Position numbers and translations under genes: made by a program
Notes under the pieces: model-generated
What the model was told of the DNA's origin: nothing
Seen by the model: the letters and a program-made list of their open reading frames with translations, nothing else
Database searches by the model: none
Assembly: GCA_007116535.1 (NCBI GenBank)
Contig: SKIG01000090.1
Location: forward strand, 1 to 7,501
DNA length: 7,501 nucleotides
Direction: 5' to 3'
Source of the DNA: Psychroflexus sp.
GTDB taxonomy: Bacteria > Bacteroidota > Bacteroidia > Flavobacteriales > Flavobacteriaceae
Shown: piece by piece, positions 1 to 6,587 of the stretch
Layout of the letters: every line of letters begins with the position of its first letter
Numbering within the stretch: position 1 is the stretch's first letter

Positions 1-144
1 TCTATGTATCTCTATTAAATAGAAAACTCACCCATGAAAGCGTAAAAAATTGACTTTGGGATTAGCTTTAAAGTAAGCTTTTGAATAATAGACTAGTCTT
101 AAAAATCTCTTTCCATAAACAAGCCTTGTGAAGATTTGTTTTAG

Positions 145-152
145 TACTTTTG
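145..152 (+). promoter_or_regulatory. bioB promoter, Bacteroidota -7 box
   Basis: TACTTTTG is a perfect match to the Bacteroidota sigma-A -7 consensus TAnnTTTG. A possible -33 TTG lies at 126-128 with a 16-base spacer, slightly shorter than usual. Transcription would begin a few bases downstream, before the ATG at 174. The box therefore also decides the start codon, because the in-frame TTG at 150-152 is the last three bases of the box itself. Confidence 0.7.
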
Positions 153-173
153 AAATTCATAATTACACAACCT

Positions 174-1277
174 ATGTTAAGACACGATTGGACTAAGGAG
201 GAAATCCTTGACGTATACCACCAACCAATGATGGACTTGCTATATCAAGCAGCAAGTGTTCACCGTAAATTTCACAGCCCTAACGAAGTACAAGTTTCTA
301 CGCTACTTTCAATAAAAACAGGAGGATGTCCTGAAGATTGCGGATATTGTCCACAAGCAGCACGTTACCACACAGATATTGAAGGTAATGATTTAATGAG
401 CGTTCAGCAAGTAAAAGCCCAAGCTTTGAGAGCAAAAGCCTCAGGAAGCTCTAGAGTTTGTATGGGAGCCGCTTGGCGAAATGTAAAAGATGGCGAGGAA
501 TTTGAGCAAGTTTTAGAAATGGTCAGAACCATCAACAAACTTGATATGGAAGTTTGTTGTACCTTAGGAATGATCACTGAAAATCAAGCTCAACGTCTAG
601 CAGAAGCAGGACTTTATGCTTATAACCACAACCTAGATTATTCAGAAGAATACTACAAAGAAGTAATTTCTACTAGAGGTTTTGAAGATAGACTTGAAAC
701 TATAGATAATGTTCGTAAAACAAATGTCACTGTTTGTAGCGGAGGTATTATCGGAATGGGAGAGTCTGTAGAAGATAGAGCAGGTATGTTAGTAGCACTT
801 TCTACCTTGAATCCTCAACCAGAGTCAGTGCCAATCAACGCCTTAGTTCCTGTAGAAGGTACTCCACTAGAAGACCAACAAAAAGTCTCTATTTGGGAGA
901 TGGTGAGAATGGTTGCTACAGCTAGAATTGTCATGCCAGAAACACAGGTTAGACTATCGGCAGGGAGAACAGACATGAGTAAGGAAGGACAAGCATTATG
1001 CTTTTTTGCAGGAGCAAATTCAATTTTTGCAGGAGATAAATTGCTAACAACTCCAAACCCTGATGTAAATGAAGACATGGAATTGTTTGGCTTGTTAGGT
1101 TTGCAACCAATGAAACCATTTACTAAAAAAGTTCAACCAAAAACCGTTGAAGCTACTGAATCTAAATATACTCCAAAAGGCGAAAAGCCAAAGTGGTCAA
1201 GACCAGGGCATACTATCGAAAGAAATGAAATTGCGAAAGAAAAAGCAAAACTAAGAAAGCAGTCTGCAACTTCATAA
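174..1277 (+). CDS. bioB: Biotin synthase BioB
   Basis: BioB is a cytoplasmic radical-SAM enzyme that inserts sulfur into dethiobiotin in the last step of biotin synthesis. Counting from the ATG at 174 (367 residues), the radical-SAM cluster motif CPEDCGYC gives C52, C56 and C59. The auxiliary [2Fe-2S] ligands appear as C96 (in RVCMGAAW), C128 (EVCCTLG), C188 (TVCSGGI) and R260 (VRLSAGR), nearly the same numbering as in the E. coli enzyme, so all known catalytic ligands are present. The YNHNLD and GMGES motifs are also intact. After the usual core, ending near LGLQP, there is a lysine-rich tail of about 55 residues containing [15 protein letters not shown], longer than in E. coli and in my recollection common in flavobacteria. 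The ATG is preferred over an in-frame TTG at 150, which lies inside the -7 promoter box. No other biotin gene is in the window, and I saw no BirA-type operator upstream. Confidence 0.97.
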   Translation: MLRHDWTKEEILDVYHQPMMDLLYQAASVHRKFHSPNEVQVSTLLSIKTGGCPEDCGYCPQAARYHTDIEGNDLMSVQQVKAQALRAKASGSSRVCMGAAWRNVKDGEEFEQVLEMVRTINKLDMEVCCTLGMITENQAQRLAEAGLYAYNHNLDYSEEYYKEVISTRGFEDRLETIDNVRKTNVTVCSGGIIGMGESVEDRAGMLVALSTLNPQPESVPINALVPVEGTPLEDQQKVSIWEMVRMVATARIVMPETQVRLSAGRTDMSKEGQALCFFAGANSIFAGDKLLTTPNPDVNEDMELFGLLGLQPMKPFTKKVQPKTVEATESKYTPKGEKPKWSRPGHTIERNEIAKEKAKLRKQSATS

Positions 1278-1293
1278 AAGTAATTATTAACGA

Positions 1294-1323
1294 TTGTTGA
1301 AGCACAAAACTTTTGTACTTTTG
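1294..1323 (+). promoter_or_regulatory. Promoter of the cupin-like oxygenase gene (-33 and -7)
   Basis: TACTTTTG at 1316-1323 is a perfect TAnnTTTG -7 box, and a TTG at 1294-1296 sits 19 bases upstream, which is ideal -33 spacing for Bacteroidota. The start codon follows 45 bases after the box. This is the best-formed promoter in the window and implies the gene is transcribed independently of bioB, although no terminator separates the two. Confidence 0.7.
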
Positions 1324-1368
1324 CAAGGTTTAAGAAACGGTAAATAAAAACCTCTTAATAATCATCAA

Positions 1369-2244
1369 ATGAGCGAAGGATTAAATCTTACTGAAATTCC
1401 AAGAGTCAAGTCGATAAGCGCAGAAGACTTTGTGGAGCTTTATGTAAAGCCTCAAAAGCCTGTTGTGATAGAACAACTAGCAAACGATTGGGAGGCGTTT
1501 AATTTATGGAGCTTCGATTATTTTAAGGAAATCGCAGGAGATGTAGTTGTACCCTTGTATGACAACAGACCTATTTCACATAAGGAGAAATTCAACGAGC
1601 CGCATGCAAAAATGAAGCTTCGCGATTATGTCAATTTACTGAAAACAGAAAAAACACAATACCGTATTTTTCTTTTTAACCTTATCAAAGAAGTCCCTGA
1701 GCTTCAGAAGCACTTCAATACTCCTGAATTAGGTATTCGTATTCTAAAAGACCTACCATACTTATTTTTTGGGGCACATGACTCAAAAGTGTTTATGCAT
1801 TATGACATCGATTTTGCAAATATTTTCCACATTCATTTTGAAGGCAAAAAACGTTGTATCCTCTTTCCTCCTTCTGAAACTAAATACCTTTACAAGGTGC
1901 CAAATTCATTGGTAACAGTAAACAATATTGATTTTAATAATCCTGATTTTGATAAATTCCCTGCGCTAAAAAAAGCCAAGGGATACATCACAGAATTAAA
2001 TCATGGAGAAACCTTGTATATGCCTGAAGGTTATTGGCATTATATGCATTATTTGACTCCAGGTTTTTCTATGAGTCTTCGAGCTTTACCAAGAAGCGCA
2101 ATGAACATAGGAAAAGCAGTGTATAACCTAGCCGTTATGCGAAATGTAGAAAATCTAATGAGAAAACTACGAGGCGATGCATGGATGAAATACAAAGAGC
2201 GATTAGCTTTTGAGCGAACTAACAAATACAGCGAAATAGAATAG
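1369..2244 (+). CDS. Cupin-like (Cupin_8/JmjC-type) Fe(II)/2-oxoglutarate-dependent oxygenase candidate
   Basis: This 291-residue protein has the layout of the Cupin_8/JmjC superfamily, whose members are usually iron- and 2-oxoglutarate-dependent hydroxylases of proteins, RNA or small molecules. The N-terminal segment with KPVVIEQLANDW (about residues 30-41) is the typical opening of this fold. The probable iron-binding triad is H144 and D146 (in FMHYDID) with H224 in EGYWHYMHY; the nearby KKRCILFPP at 160-168 is a common segment that can supply a 2OG-contacting lysine. The last 50 residues are helical and basic. No signal peptide is visible, so it should be cytoplasmic. The ATG is supported by an in-frame TAA at 1345-1347 and a promoter at 1294-1323. 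A strong terminator follows the stop. The substrate is unknown; the next gene, an aminolipid synthase, is one possible functional partner. Fold is fairly sure, activity inferred from motifs. Confidence 0.85.
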   Translation: MSEGLNLTEIPRVKSISAEDFVELYVKPQKPVVIEQLANDWEAFNLWSFDYFKEIAGDVVVPLYDNRPISHKEKFNEPHAKMKLRDYVNLLKTEKTQYRIFLFNLIKEVPELQKHFNTPELGIRILKDLPYLFFGAHDSKVFMHYDIDFANIFHIHFEGKKRCILFPPSETKYLYKVPNSLVTVNNIDFNNPDFDKFPALKKAKGYITELNHGETLYMPEGYWHYMHYLTPGFSMSLRALPRSAMNIGKAVYNLAVMRNVENLMRKLRGDAWMKYKERLAFERTNKYSEIE

Positions 2245-2249
2245 TTGCG

Positions 2250-2283
2250 AAATCCTGCTCAAGTAGCAGGATTTTTCTTTTTT
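2250..2283 (+). terminator. Rho-independent terminator after the oxygenase gene
   Basis: A perfect 10-bp stem (2250-2259 pairing with 2265-2274; AAATCCTGCT and AGCAGGATTT) encloses a 5-base loop CAAGT and runs into a T-rich stretch ending near 2283. It begins 5 bases after the stop codon at 2244. It should uncouple the oxygenase gene from the acyltransferase gene downstream. Confidence 0.85.
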
Positions 2284-2328
2284 ATATATTTTTCACTATT
2301 TTAGCAAAACCAACCATAGCATTTATAC

Positions 2329-4164
2329 ATGAGTTTAGTTTCCCCAAGTGAAGTTGCCTCAGCATTAAAAATTCAACAACTTGGATTTGTTGGAAATTTT
2401 ATAGCCAAAAGCCTTATGAAATTGGCCAAATTAGATCAAGTTAACTCTCTTTTTGATCGACATAAACATCTTTCAGCAATCGAATTTGTTGATGCTGTTT
2501 TGGATGATTTAGGGATAAAGTACGAGATTCCCGAGAAAGATTTAAAAAGAATTCCTTCAAAAGGTGCATTTATTACTATTTCCAACCATCCACTCGGTGC
2601 AATAGATGGTCTATTACTTATGAAAATTTTGTGGATGCAACGAGAAGATTTCAAGGTAATCGCTAATTTTTTACTACAAAGATTAACACCACTAGAACCT
2701 AAGGTATTACCTGTAAATCCTTTTGAAGAGCACAAAGAAGCCAAAAGTAGCTTGGTAGGCATCAAAAATTCGTTACTTCATTTAAGGAATGAAAGTCCTT
2801 TGGGAATTTTTCCATCAGGTGAAGTTTCTTCGACAAGAGATGGAAGAGATATAACTGACCAAGAATGGCATACAGAAGCAATTCGCTTAATTAAGAAAGC
2901 AAAAGTTCCTGTCTTGCCGATATATTTTCACGCAAAAAATAGCCCAAAATTTTATAGGTTAGCGAAAATACACCCTGCTTTGAGGCTTGCTTCCTTACCT
3001 CGTGAAGTTTTTACTCAAAAAAGTAGAATTGTAAAAATTAGACTAGGTAATCTCATCAGCCTAAAAGAACAAGAAGCTGTTTCAGACATACAAGAGTTTA
3101 AAGGTTTCTTGAGAAGAAAAACCTATATGCTTGCAAGTGCGTACGAAAAGAAACGGTTTTTGGATGCTATTCCAAAACAAATTAAGCTTCCAAGTAGACC
3201 TAAAGAAATCATCAAAGAAGGCGCTTTAGAAAGTATTTTGGAAGAAGTAGATTTTTGCAGAGAAAACAATAAACGCTTACTAACAAGTAACCAATACGAA
3301 GTATTTTTAGCAAAAGCTGAATTTATTCCGAGTATTTTAGTAGAAATTGGTCGACTTAGAGAAATTACCTTTCGCCTTGTTGGAGAAGGCACGAACAAAG
3401 CTATTGACTTAGACGACTATGACAATTACTACCACCATATGTTTTTATGGGACAACCAAGCACAAAAAATTGCAGGAGCCTATCGTATGGGATTAGGTAA
3501 AGAGATATTTCACACTTTTGGAATTCAAGGTTTTTATCTAAATGAATTATTTAGATTTGAACCTGAAGCGCAGCATGTACTTGCCAACTCAATAGAAATG
3601 GGGCGTGCTTTTATTATTCCTGAATACCAACAAAGACCGATGCCGCTGTTTTTACTGTGGAAAGGCATTGTACATTGTACCATTCGTTTCCCTGAGCATA
3701 AATATTTGATAGGCGGAGTGAGTATTAGCAATAAGTTTTCTAACTTCTCCAAATCGATGATGATTGAGTTTATGAAATCTAATTTTTATGATCCATACTT
3801 AGCGCAATACATTCATCCTAAAAAAGAGTTCAAAGTAAAGCTGAAGGATGCGGACAAAGATTTTGTTTTCGATCATACGCAAGCAGACTTAAATAAGTTT
3901 GATAAAATCATCGACGAAATTGAACCCGATAACCTGCGTCTTCCTGTATTGATAAAAAAATATATCAAACAAAATGCGCGTGTAGTAGCTTTCAACGTCG
4001 ACCCTTTGTTTAATAATGCAATTGATGGGTTGATGTATATGCGGGTAAAAGACTTGCCTGAAAGTACGGTTAAACCTGTTTTGGAAGATCTTCAAAAAGA
4101 ATTAGAAGAAAAAGTACGTAATGCTAATCAAGCTGAAGCTACAAAAGATGAAGCAAGTAAGTAG
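2329..4164 (+). CDS. olsF: OlsF-type bifunctional acyltransferase (aminolipid synthase): N-terminal PlsC-like plus C-terminal OlsB/GNAT-like domain
   Basis: This 611-residue protein fuses two acyltransferase modules, the arrangement of OlsF, which makes ornithine lipid in Serratia and Flavobacterium by N-acylation (C-terminal half) and then O-acylation (N-terminal half). Residues about 80-265 are the PlsC-like part: SNHPLGAIDG carries the catalytic H87 and D93, spaced HX5D rather than the classical HX4D. GIFPSGEVS (159-167) matches the phosphate/acyl-binding motif, and VPVLPIYF (193-200) the last motif. Residues about 336-480 are the GNAT-like part, with EIGRLREITFR, EMGRAFI, PLFLLWKGI and YLIGGVSISN. 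LPVLIKKYI to FNNAIDGLMY (538-570) is the conserved OlsB-like C-terminal region. No signal peptide is visible; the protein probably acts at the inner face of the cytoplasmic membrane. The amino acid acylated (ornithine, glycine or other) cannot be read from sequence. The upstream terminator implies its own promoter, but only a 7-of-8 -7 box (TATTTTAG, 2297-2304) is visible. recX follows after 62 bases. Confidence 0.88.
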   Translation: MSLVSPSEVASALKIQQLGFVGNFIAKSLMKLAKLDQVNSLFDRHKHLSAIEFVDAVLDDLGIKYEIPEKDLKRIPSKGAFITISNHPLGAIDGLLLMKILWMQREDFKVIANFLLQRLTPLEPKVLPVNPFEEHKEAKSSLVGIKNSLLHLRNESPLGIFPSGEVSSTRDGRDITDQEWHTEAIRLIKKAKVPVLPIYFHAKNSPKFYRLAKIHPALRLASLPREVFTQKSRIVKIRLGNLISLKEQEAVSDIQEFKGFLRRKTYMLASAYEKKRFLDAIPKQIKLPSRPKEIIKEGALESILEEVDFCRENNKRLLTSNQYEVFLAKAEFIPSILVEIGRLREITFRLVGEGTNKAIDLDDYDNYYHHMFLWDNQAQKIAGAYRMGLGKEIFHTFGIQGFYLNELFRFEPEAQHVLANSIEMGRAFIIPEYQQRPMPLFLLWKGIVHCTIRFPEHKYLIGGVSISNKFSNFSKSMMIEFMKSNFYDPYLAQYIHPKKEFKVKLKDADKDFVFDHTQADLNKFDKIIDEIEPDNLRLPVLIKKYIKQNARVVAFNVDPLFNNAIDGLMYMRVKDLPESTVKPVLEDLQKELEEKVRNANQAEATKDEASK

Positions 4165-4226
4165 TATTTTTAATTTTCTTCGGTAGTTAGACTTTGTTGA
4201 AATAGTGTGATTACAGAATATCTAGC

Positions 4227-4706
4227 ATGAATAATAACAATCCTAAAACAAAAACATACACTGTAGATGAAGCTTTAGCGCGTATGATGAAATACTGTGC
4301 TTATCAAGAGCGTTGCCATTTAGAAGTAGAGCAAAAACTCAACGAAATGCGTATGATTCCTGCAGCTAAAGAAAAAATCATTCTTCAACTAATGCAAGAT
4401 AACTTCTTGAACGAGGAACGCTTTGCAAGAGCATTAGTAAGAGGGAAATATTCCATTAAGAAATGGGGAAGAAGAAAAATTTTACAACAACTTCAGTTGA
4501 AGCAAATTTCTCCTTATTTAAAAAAGCAGGCAATTGAAGAAGAAATAGATGCCGATGTATATTATCAAAACCTATTGTATTGGGAGGAGAAAAAAGCTAC
4601 TCAATTAGGAAAGTTAAATGCGCAAAAAAAGAAAAAAATAGTTCAATTCTTATATAGCAAGGGTTATGAAACCGAGATGATATATGATGTTATAAATAAT
4701 CTATGA
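4227..4706 (+). CDS. recX: Regulatory protein RecX (RecA modulator)
   Basis: RecX binds RecA filaments and limits recombinase activity in the cytoplasm. The 159 residues match the three-helix-repeat RecX family in length and pattern: VDEALARMMKYCAYQERCHLEVEQ near residues 13-36 is the first repeat. LMQDNFLNEERFARALVRGK with KWGRRKIL (about 55-86) is the family hallmark, and the C-terminal repeat ends in FLYSKGYETEMIYDVI (141-156). The protein is rich in lysine and has no signal peptide. recA, which neighbours recX in many bacteria, is not in this window. The gene lies 62 bases after the acyltransferase on the same strand with no clear terminator or -7 box between, so cotranscription is possible but unproven. 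The start ATG has no Shine-Dalgarno sequence. Confidence 0.92.
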   Translation: MNNNNPKTKTYTVDEALARMMKYCAYQERCHLEVEQKLNEMRMIPAAKEKIILQLMQDNFLNEERFARALVRGKYSIKKWGRRKILQQLQLKQISPYLKKQAIEEEIDADVYYQNLLYWEEKKATQLGKLNAQKKKKIVQFLYSKGYETEMIYDVINNL

Positions 4707-4825
4707 CCTAATATTTATTTAACCATTAGATGTTGCTATTTAACTTATTCATTTTTTTATGATATTTAGTATTGTAAGTAACTTTTTTCGTGTAATATTA
4801 CCTTACTTTTATAAAAATTAATGCT

Positions 4826-5071
4826 ATGTTAGATTTTGTAAAAATTGCAGTTTTTAGTTTTCCGCATGAGTATGCGGTATTACAACTATTGTTAGAAAAG
4901 GAAGATGTGCGATTCTTTTTTCAAAATGAAACTGCTATTGGAGTAATGCCTTTCTATTCAAATGCTATTGGGGGTATTTTTTTAAAGGTTCATCCTGATG
5001 ACGAACAGCGAGCTAAATCAATTCTAACTAACTTTAGTAATGATTCTTCTTCAAATCTAAGGATAGTCTAG
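4826..5071 (+). CDS. DUF2007 family small protein
   Basis: This 81-residue soluble protein matches the DUF2007 pattern. It opens with a beta strand and FSFPHEYAVLQLLLEKEDV, has the diagnostic FYSNAIGGIFLKVHPDD in the middle (residues about 44-60), and ends with a helix, QRAKSIL. The family is sometimes labelled putative signal-transducing protein and has a small ferredoxin-like alpha/beta fold, but its biochemical role is not established. It is convergent with the outer-membrane protein gene that follows. The upstream 119-base gap contains only a 7-of-8 -7 box, TACTTTTA at 4804-4811, so its promoter is uncertain. The family assignment is confident; no function can be proposed. Confidence 0.8.
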   Translation: MLDFVKIAVFSFPHEYAVLQLLLEKEDVRFFFQNETAIGVMPFYSNAIGGIFLKVHPDDEQRAKSILTNFSNDSSSNLRIV

Positions 5072-5078
5072 TTATCCC

Positions 5079-5119
5079 AAAAAAGAAATCAACAAATAAA
5101 TATTTATCTGTTGATTTCT
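5079..5119 (-). terminator. Hairpin terminator of the outer-membrane protein gene
   Basis: A perfect 11-bp stem pairs 5084-5094 with 5109-5119, and an A-T rich inner stem (5096-5100 with 5103-5107) extends it after one mismatch. Read on the - strand it is followed by a run of six T (plus-strand A at 5079-5084), as expected for a rho-independent terminator of the gene ending at 5159. On the + strand no T-run follows, so it is a poorer terminator for the DUF2007 gene. Confidence 0.75.
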
Positions 5120-5158
5120 AAAAACTTAAGTTCAAATATGCTGCTGTTTTATAGTAAA

Positions 5159-5638
5159 TTAAAACTTATAAGTAACCCCAACACCAACCGAGGTTATTGC
5201 AAAAAAGCTTTCTGAAATACGTTTGTAGTAGCCAAAAACATCAAGTTTTCCTAAGTCATAACCAAATCTAGGTTCGAATAAAAACCCTCCATTGGCACCA
5301 TCTACAAGAGCAATACCAAAACCCATGTCTAGTCTTGCAAAAAACTCCTCTGTAATGTCATATCTTCCTGAGGCAGCTAAACTAATGTAATCAAAATCAG
5401 CAAAGAAATCTTCGCTCGCAGTATATAAATTATACCCTGCAGTTCCACCGATTTTTAATCCATCTGCAACATCATCAAGAAAATAATAGGTTCCTTCAAC
5501 ACCGAGGTGTAAGCTAAATGCATCTCCAAAAGTGCCTGTAGGAAATCCAAGTTTTGCACTTACATGAATGTTTTCATCTTGTGCTTGAGCTTGACTAAAC
5601 CCAATAAAAAGAATAGCTAAAAAAAAGATTTTTTTCAT
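5159..5638 (-). CDS. Small outer-membrane beta-barrel protein
   Basis: The 159-residue precursor begins with a clear signal peptide (MKK, a hydrophobic stretch FFLAILFIGF, then SQAQAQ), with cleavage likely near residue 19-20. The remaining roughly 140 residues show short segments of alternating polar and hydrophobic or aromatic residues, such as GVEGTYYF, AASGRYDI and FGYYKRI. They end in VGVGVTYKF, where the terminal phenylalanine is the usual signal for assembly by the BAM machinery. Size and pattern suit an eight-stranded OmpA/OmpX-like barrel, often annotated as porin family or outer membrane beta-barrel protein. Its role cannot be told from sequence. The gene has a perfect -7 box upstream and a strong hairpin terminator downstream, so it is a single-gene unit converging on the DUF2007 gene. 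Confidence 0.85.
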   Translation of the reverse strand: MKKIFFLAILFIGFSQAQAQDENIHVSAKLGFPTGTFGDAFSLHLGVEGTYYFLDDVADGLKIGGTAGYNLYTASEDFFADFDYISLAASGRYDITEEFFARLDMGFGIALVDGANGGFLFEPRFGYDLGKLDVFGYYKRISESFFAITSVGVGVTYKF

Positions 5639-5670
5639 AATCTAAAGTTTTAAAATTTATAATTAAGAAT

Positions 5671-5700
5671 CAAATCTAGCCAGCTTCTTTTAAAAAACAG
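5671..5700 (-). promoter_or_regulatory. Promoter of the outer-membrane protein gene
   Basis: Read on the - strand, TAGATTTG (5678 to 5671) is a perfect TAnnTTTG box. A CTG at 5700-5698, one base off the TTG -33 element, sits 19 bases upstream. The ATG follows 32 bases after the box. The promoter occupies the 66-base gap after the short secreted gene. Confidence 0.65.
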
Positions 5701-5704
5701 TCTA

Positions 5705-6025
5705 CTAGTTTATCACTTGTTGAAAATAGCTTATGCTTAACCAATTAATTGTAAAACTTGAAAAAACCTGATTAGTTTTCTTAAAAACTACTTCCTCTTC
5801 AATATAAAATCCCTCTCGAAAATTAATTTGAGCAGATTTATTTTGATATACGACACTTGCAAATGCGTCTTTGTAGGTAGAATGATATTCCTCTTCAAGT
5901 AAACTTTTTGTTACCTTTTTGAAGGGCTTCGGCTGCGCATAAATAGATGGGCTTAATGCAAATAGAGATACATAAACAAAGATTATGTAAACCGAGAATA
6001 AATAATTTGGAGAAGTTTTCTGCAT
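5705..6025 (-). CDS. Short secreted protein, probable truncated N-terminal remnant of a DUF3857/transglutaminase-like protein
   Basis: The 106-residue product starts with a signal-like region: polar residues 1-7, a long hydrophobic stretch (LFSVYIIFVYVSLFALS), then SIYAQ near residue 31. The following FKKVTKSLLEEEYHSTYKDA and ASVVYQN segments, then GFYIEEEVVFK, resemble by eye the first 80 or so residues of large secreted Bacteroidota proteins carrying a DUF3857 domain and a transglutaminase-like domain, normally about 600 residues long. The resemblance stops near residue 83 and the frame ends at residue 106. I could not find the missing continuation in the other two frames before the outer-membrane protein promoter begins. 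It could therefore be a decayed stump, or alternatively a genuine small secreted protein. A perfect -7 box precedes it, so it may still be transcribed. The similarity is a recollection of the family pattern, not an alignment. Confidence 0.55.
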   Translation of the reverse strand: MQKTSPNYLFSVYIIFVYVSLFALSPSIYAQPKPFKKVTKSLLEEEYHSTYKDAFASVVYQNKSAQINFREGFYIEEEVVFKKTNQVFSSFTINWLSISYFQQVIN

Positions 6026-6041
6026 TTTTTAAAAATATAGC

Positions 6042-6049
6042 CAAACTTA
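6042..6049 (-). promoter_or_regulatory. -7 box of the short secreted protein gene
   Basis: On the - strand this reads TAAGTTTG, a perfect TAnnTTTG. The ATG lies 16 bases downstream. No TTG occurs at the usual -33 distance (the nearest, 6079-6077, is 27 bases away), so the promoter may be weak. Confidence 0.5.
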
Positions 6050-6136
6050 AAAAAAATAAGTTAAATAGCCTGCGAACAATACAAACACTTCTTCAACAAA
6101 TCATTCAGAAATAGAATATCACTCGACATAAAAGTA

Positions 6137-6144
6137 TATTTTTG
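6137..6144 (+). promoter_or_regulatory. -7 box of the HIT protein gene
   Basis: TATTTTTG is a perfect TAnnTTTG and lies only 12 bases before the ATG at 6157. The expected transcript leader is therefore just a handful of bases. No -33 TTG is visible at a normal distance. Confidence 0.55.
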
Positions 6145-6156
6145 TAATAAAAAATC

Positions 6157-6552
6157 ATGCCTACACTTTTTACTAAAATAATTAATGGTGAATTACCCGC
6201 TTATAAAGTAGCTGAAAATGAAGAGTTTTTAGCTTTTTTAGATATCAACCCAAACGCCAAAGGACATACTTTGTGTATACCTAAAGTTGAAGTGAATAAA
6301 ATTTTCGATTTAGAAGAAGACGTTTATTTGCGTTTAATGAAGTTTTCAAGAAATGTAGCCAAAGTACTCGAAAAAGAAATTGCTTGTAAACGCGTTGGCA
6401 TGGCAGTTGTTGGTCTTGAGGTGCCTCATGTACACGTGCATTTAATTCCCTTAAACGATATGAAAGAGATGACTTTTCAGCACAAAGTAAAAATGAGCAC
6501 TGATGAATTTTCTACTTTATCGGAACAATTGAGGAACAGCTTTGTTGAGTAA
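6157..6552 (+). CDS. HIT family protein (HINT-like nucleotide hydrolase)
   Basis: HIT proteins are small cytoplasmic nucleotide-binding enzymes that hydrolyse or transfer nucleoside phosphoramidates and related nucleotides. This 131-residue protein, the normal size, opens with FTKIINGELPAYKVAE, typical of the Hint branch. It has the LDINPNAKGHTLCIPK segment (28-43) that forms the nucleotide pocket, and the histidine triad HVHVHLI at residues 91-97, where H95 would be the nucleophile. All the triad histidines are present. The C-terminal part after about residue 100 is less typical. The gene stands alone between a divergent secreted-protein gene and the CPBP gene, with a promoter box just upstream and a probable weak terminator just downstream. 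The physiological substrate is unknown. Confidence 0.93.
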   Translation: MPTLFTKIINGELPAYKVAENEEFLAFLDINPNAKGHTLCIPKVEVNKIFDLEEDVYLRLMKFSRNVAKVLEKEIACKRVGMAVVGLEVPHVHVHLIPLNDMKEMTFQHKVKMSTDEFSTLSEQLRNSFVE

Positions 6553-6574
6553 AGTGTCGTCAGCACTATTTTTT
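6553..6574 (+). terminator. Possible weak terminator after the HIT gene
   Basis: Directly after the stop codon, AGTGT (6553-6557) can pair with GCACT (6563-6567) around the loop CGTCA. The stem is followed by six T at 6569-6574. It is only 5 bp with one G-U pair, so function is uncertain, although position and T-run fit. Confidence 0.4.
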
Positions 6575-6587
6575 AATGCTTACTAGG

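Noticed and set aside
90..99. Perfect 10-bp palindrome AGACTAGTCT about 50 bases upstream of the bioB -7 box, considered as a biotin operator.
   Set aside because: Several 10-bp palindromes are expected by chance in a window this size; it does not resemble the BirA operator and has no second copy.
1..144. Search for a riboswitch, small RNA, tRNA or upstream gene end before bioB.
   Set aside because: Only short AT-rich stretches and a weak 5-bp inverted repeat (AGCTT/AAGCT near 64-80) are seen; no conserved RNA core and no reading frame of meaningful length.
2297..2304. TATTTTAG as the -7 box of the olsF-type gene.
   Set aside because: It matches 7 of 8 positions (TTAG for TTTG) and has no -33 TTG in range; mentioned with the gene but too weak to list.
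2436..2765. Open frame on the - strand inside the acyltransferase gene; similar ones at 3123-3398, 3534-3752 and 3889-4095, and at 815-1078 inside bioB.
   Set aside because: They lie wholly within strongly conserved genes on the other strand and their products show no domain, signal or family pattern.
4186..4196. TAGACTTTG followed by TTG between the olsF-type gene and recX, considered as a promoter.
   Set aside because: There are three instead of two bases between TA and TTTG, and no -33 element is present.
4804..4811. TACTTTTA as the -7 box of the DUF2007 gene.
   Set aside because: The final G is missing and no TTG lies at a suitable distance.
4707..4825. Possible terminator for recX in the 119-base gap.
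   Set aside because: Only a 5-bp A-T stem (CTAAT/ATTAG) without an adjacent T-run is visible.
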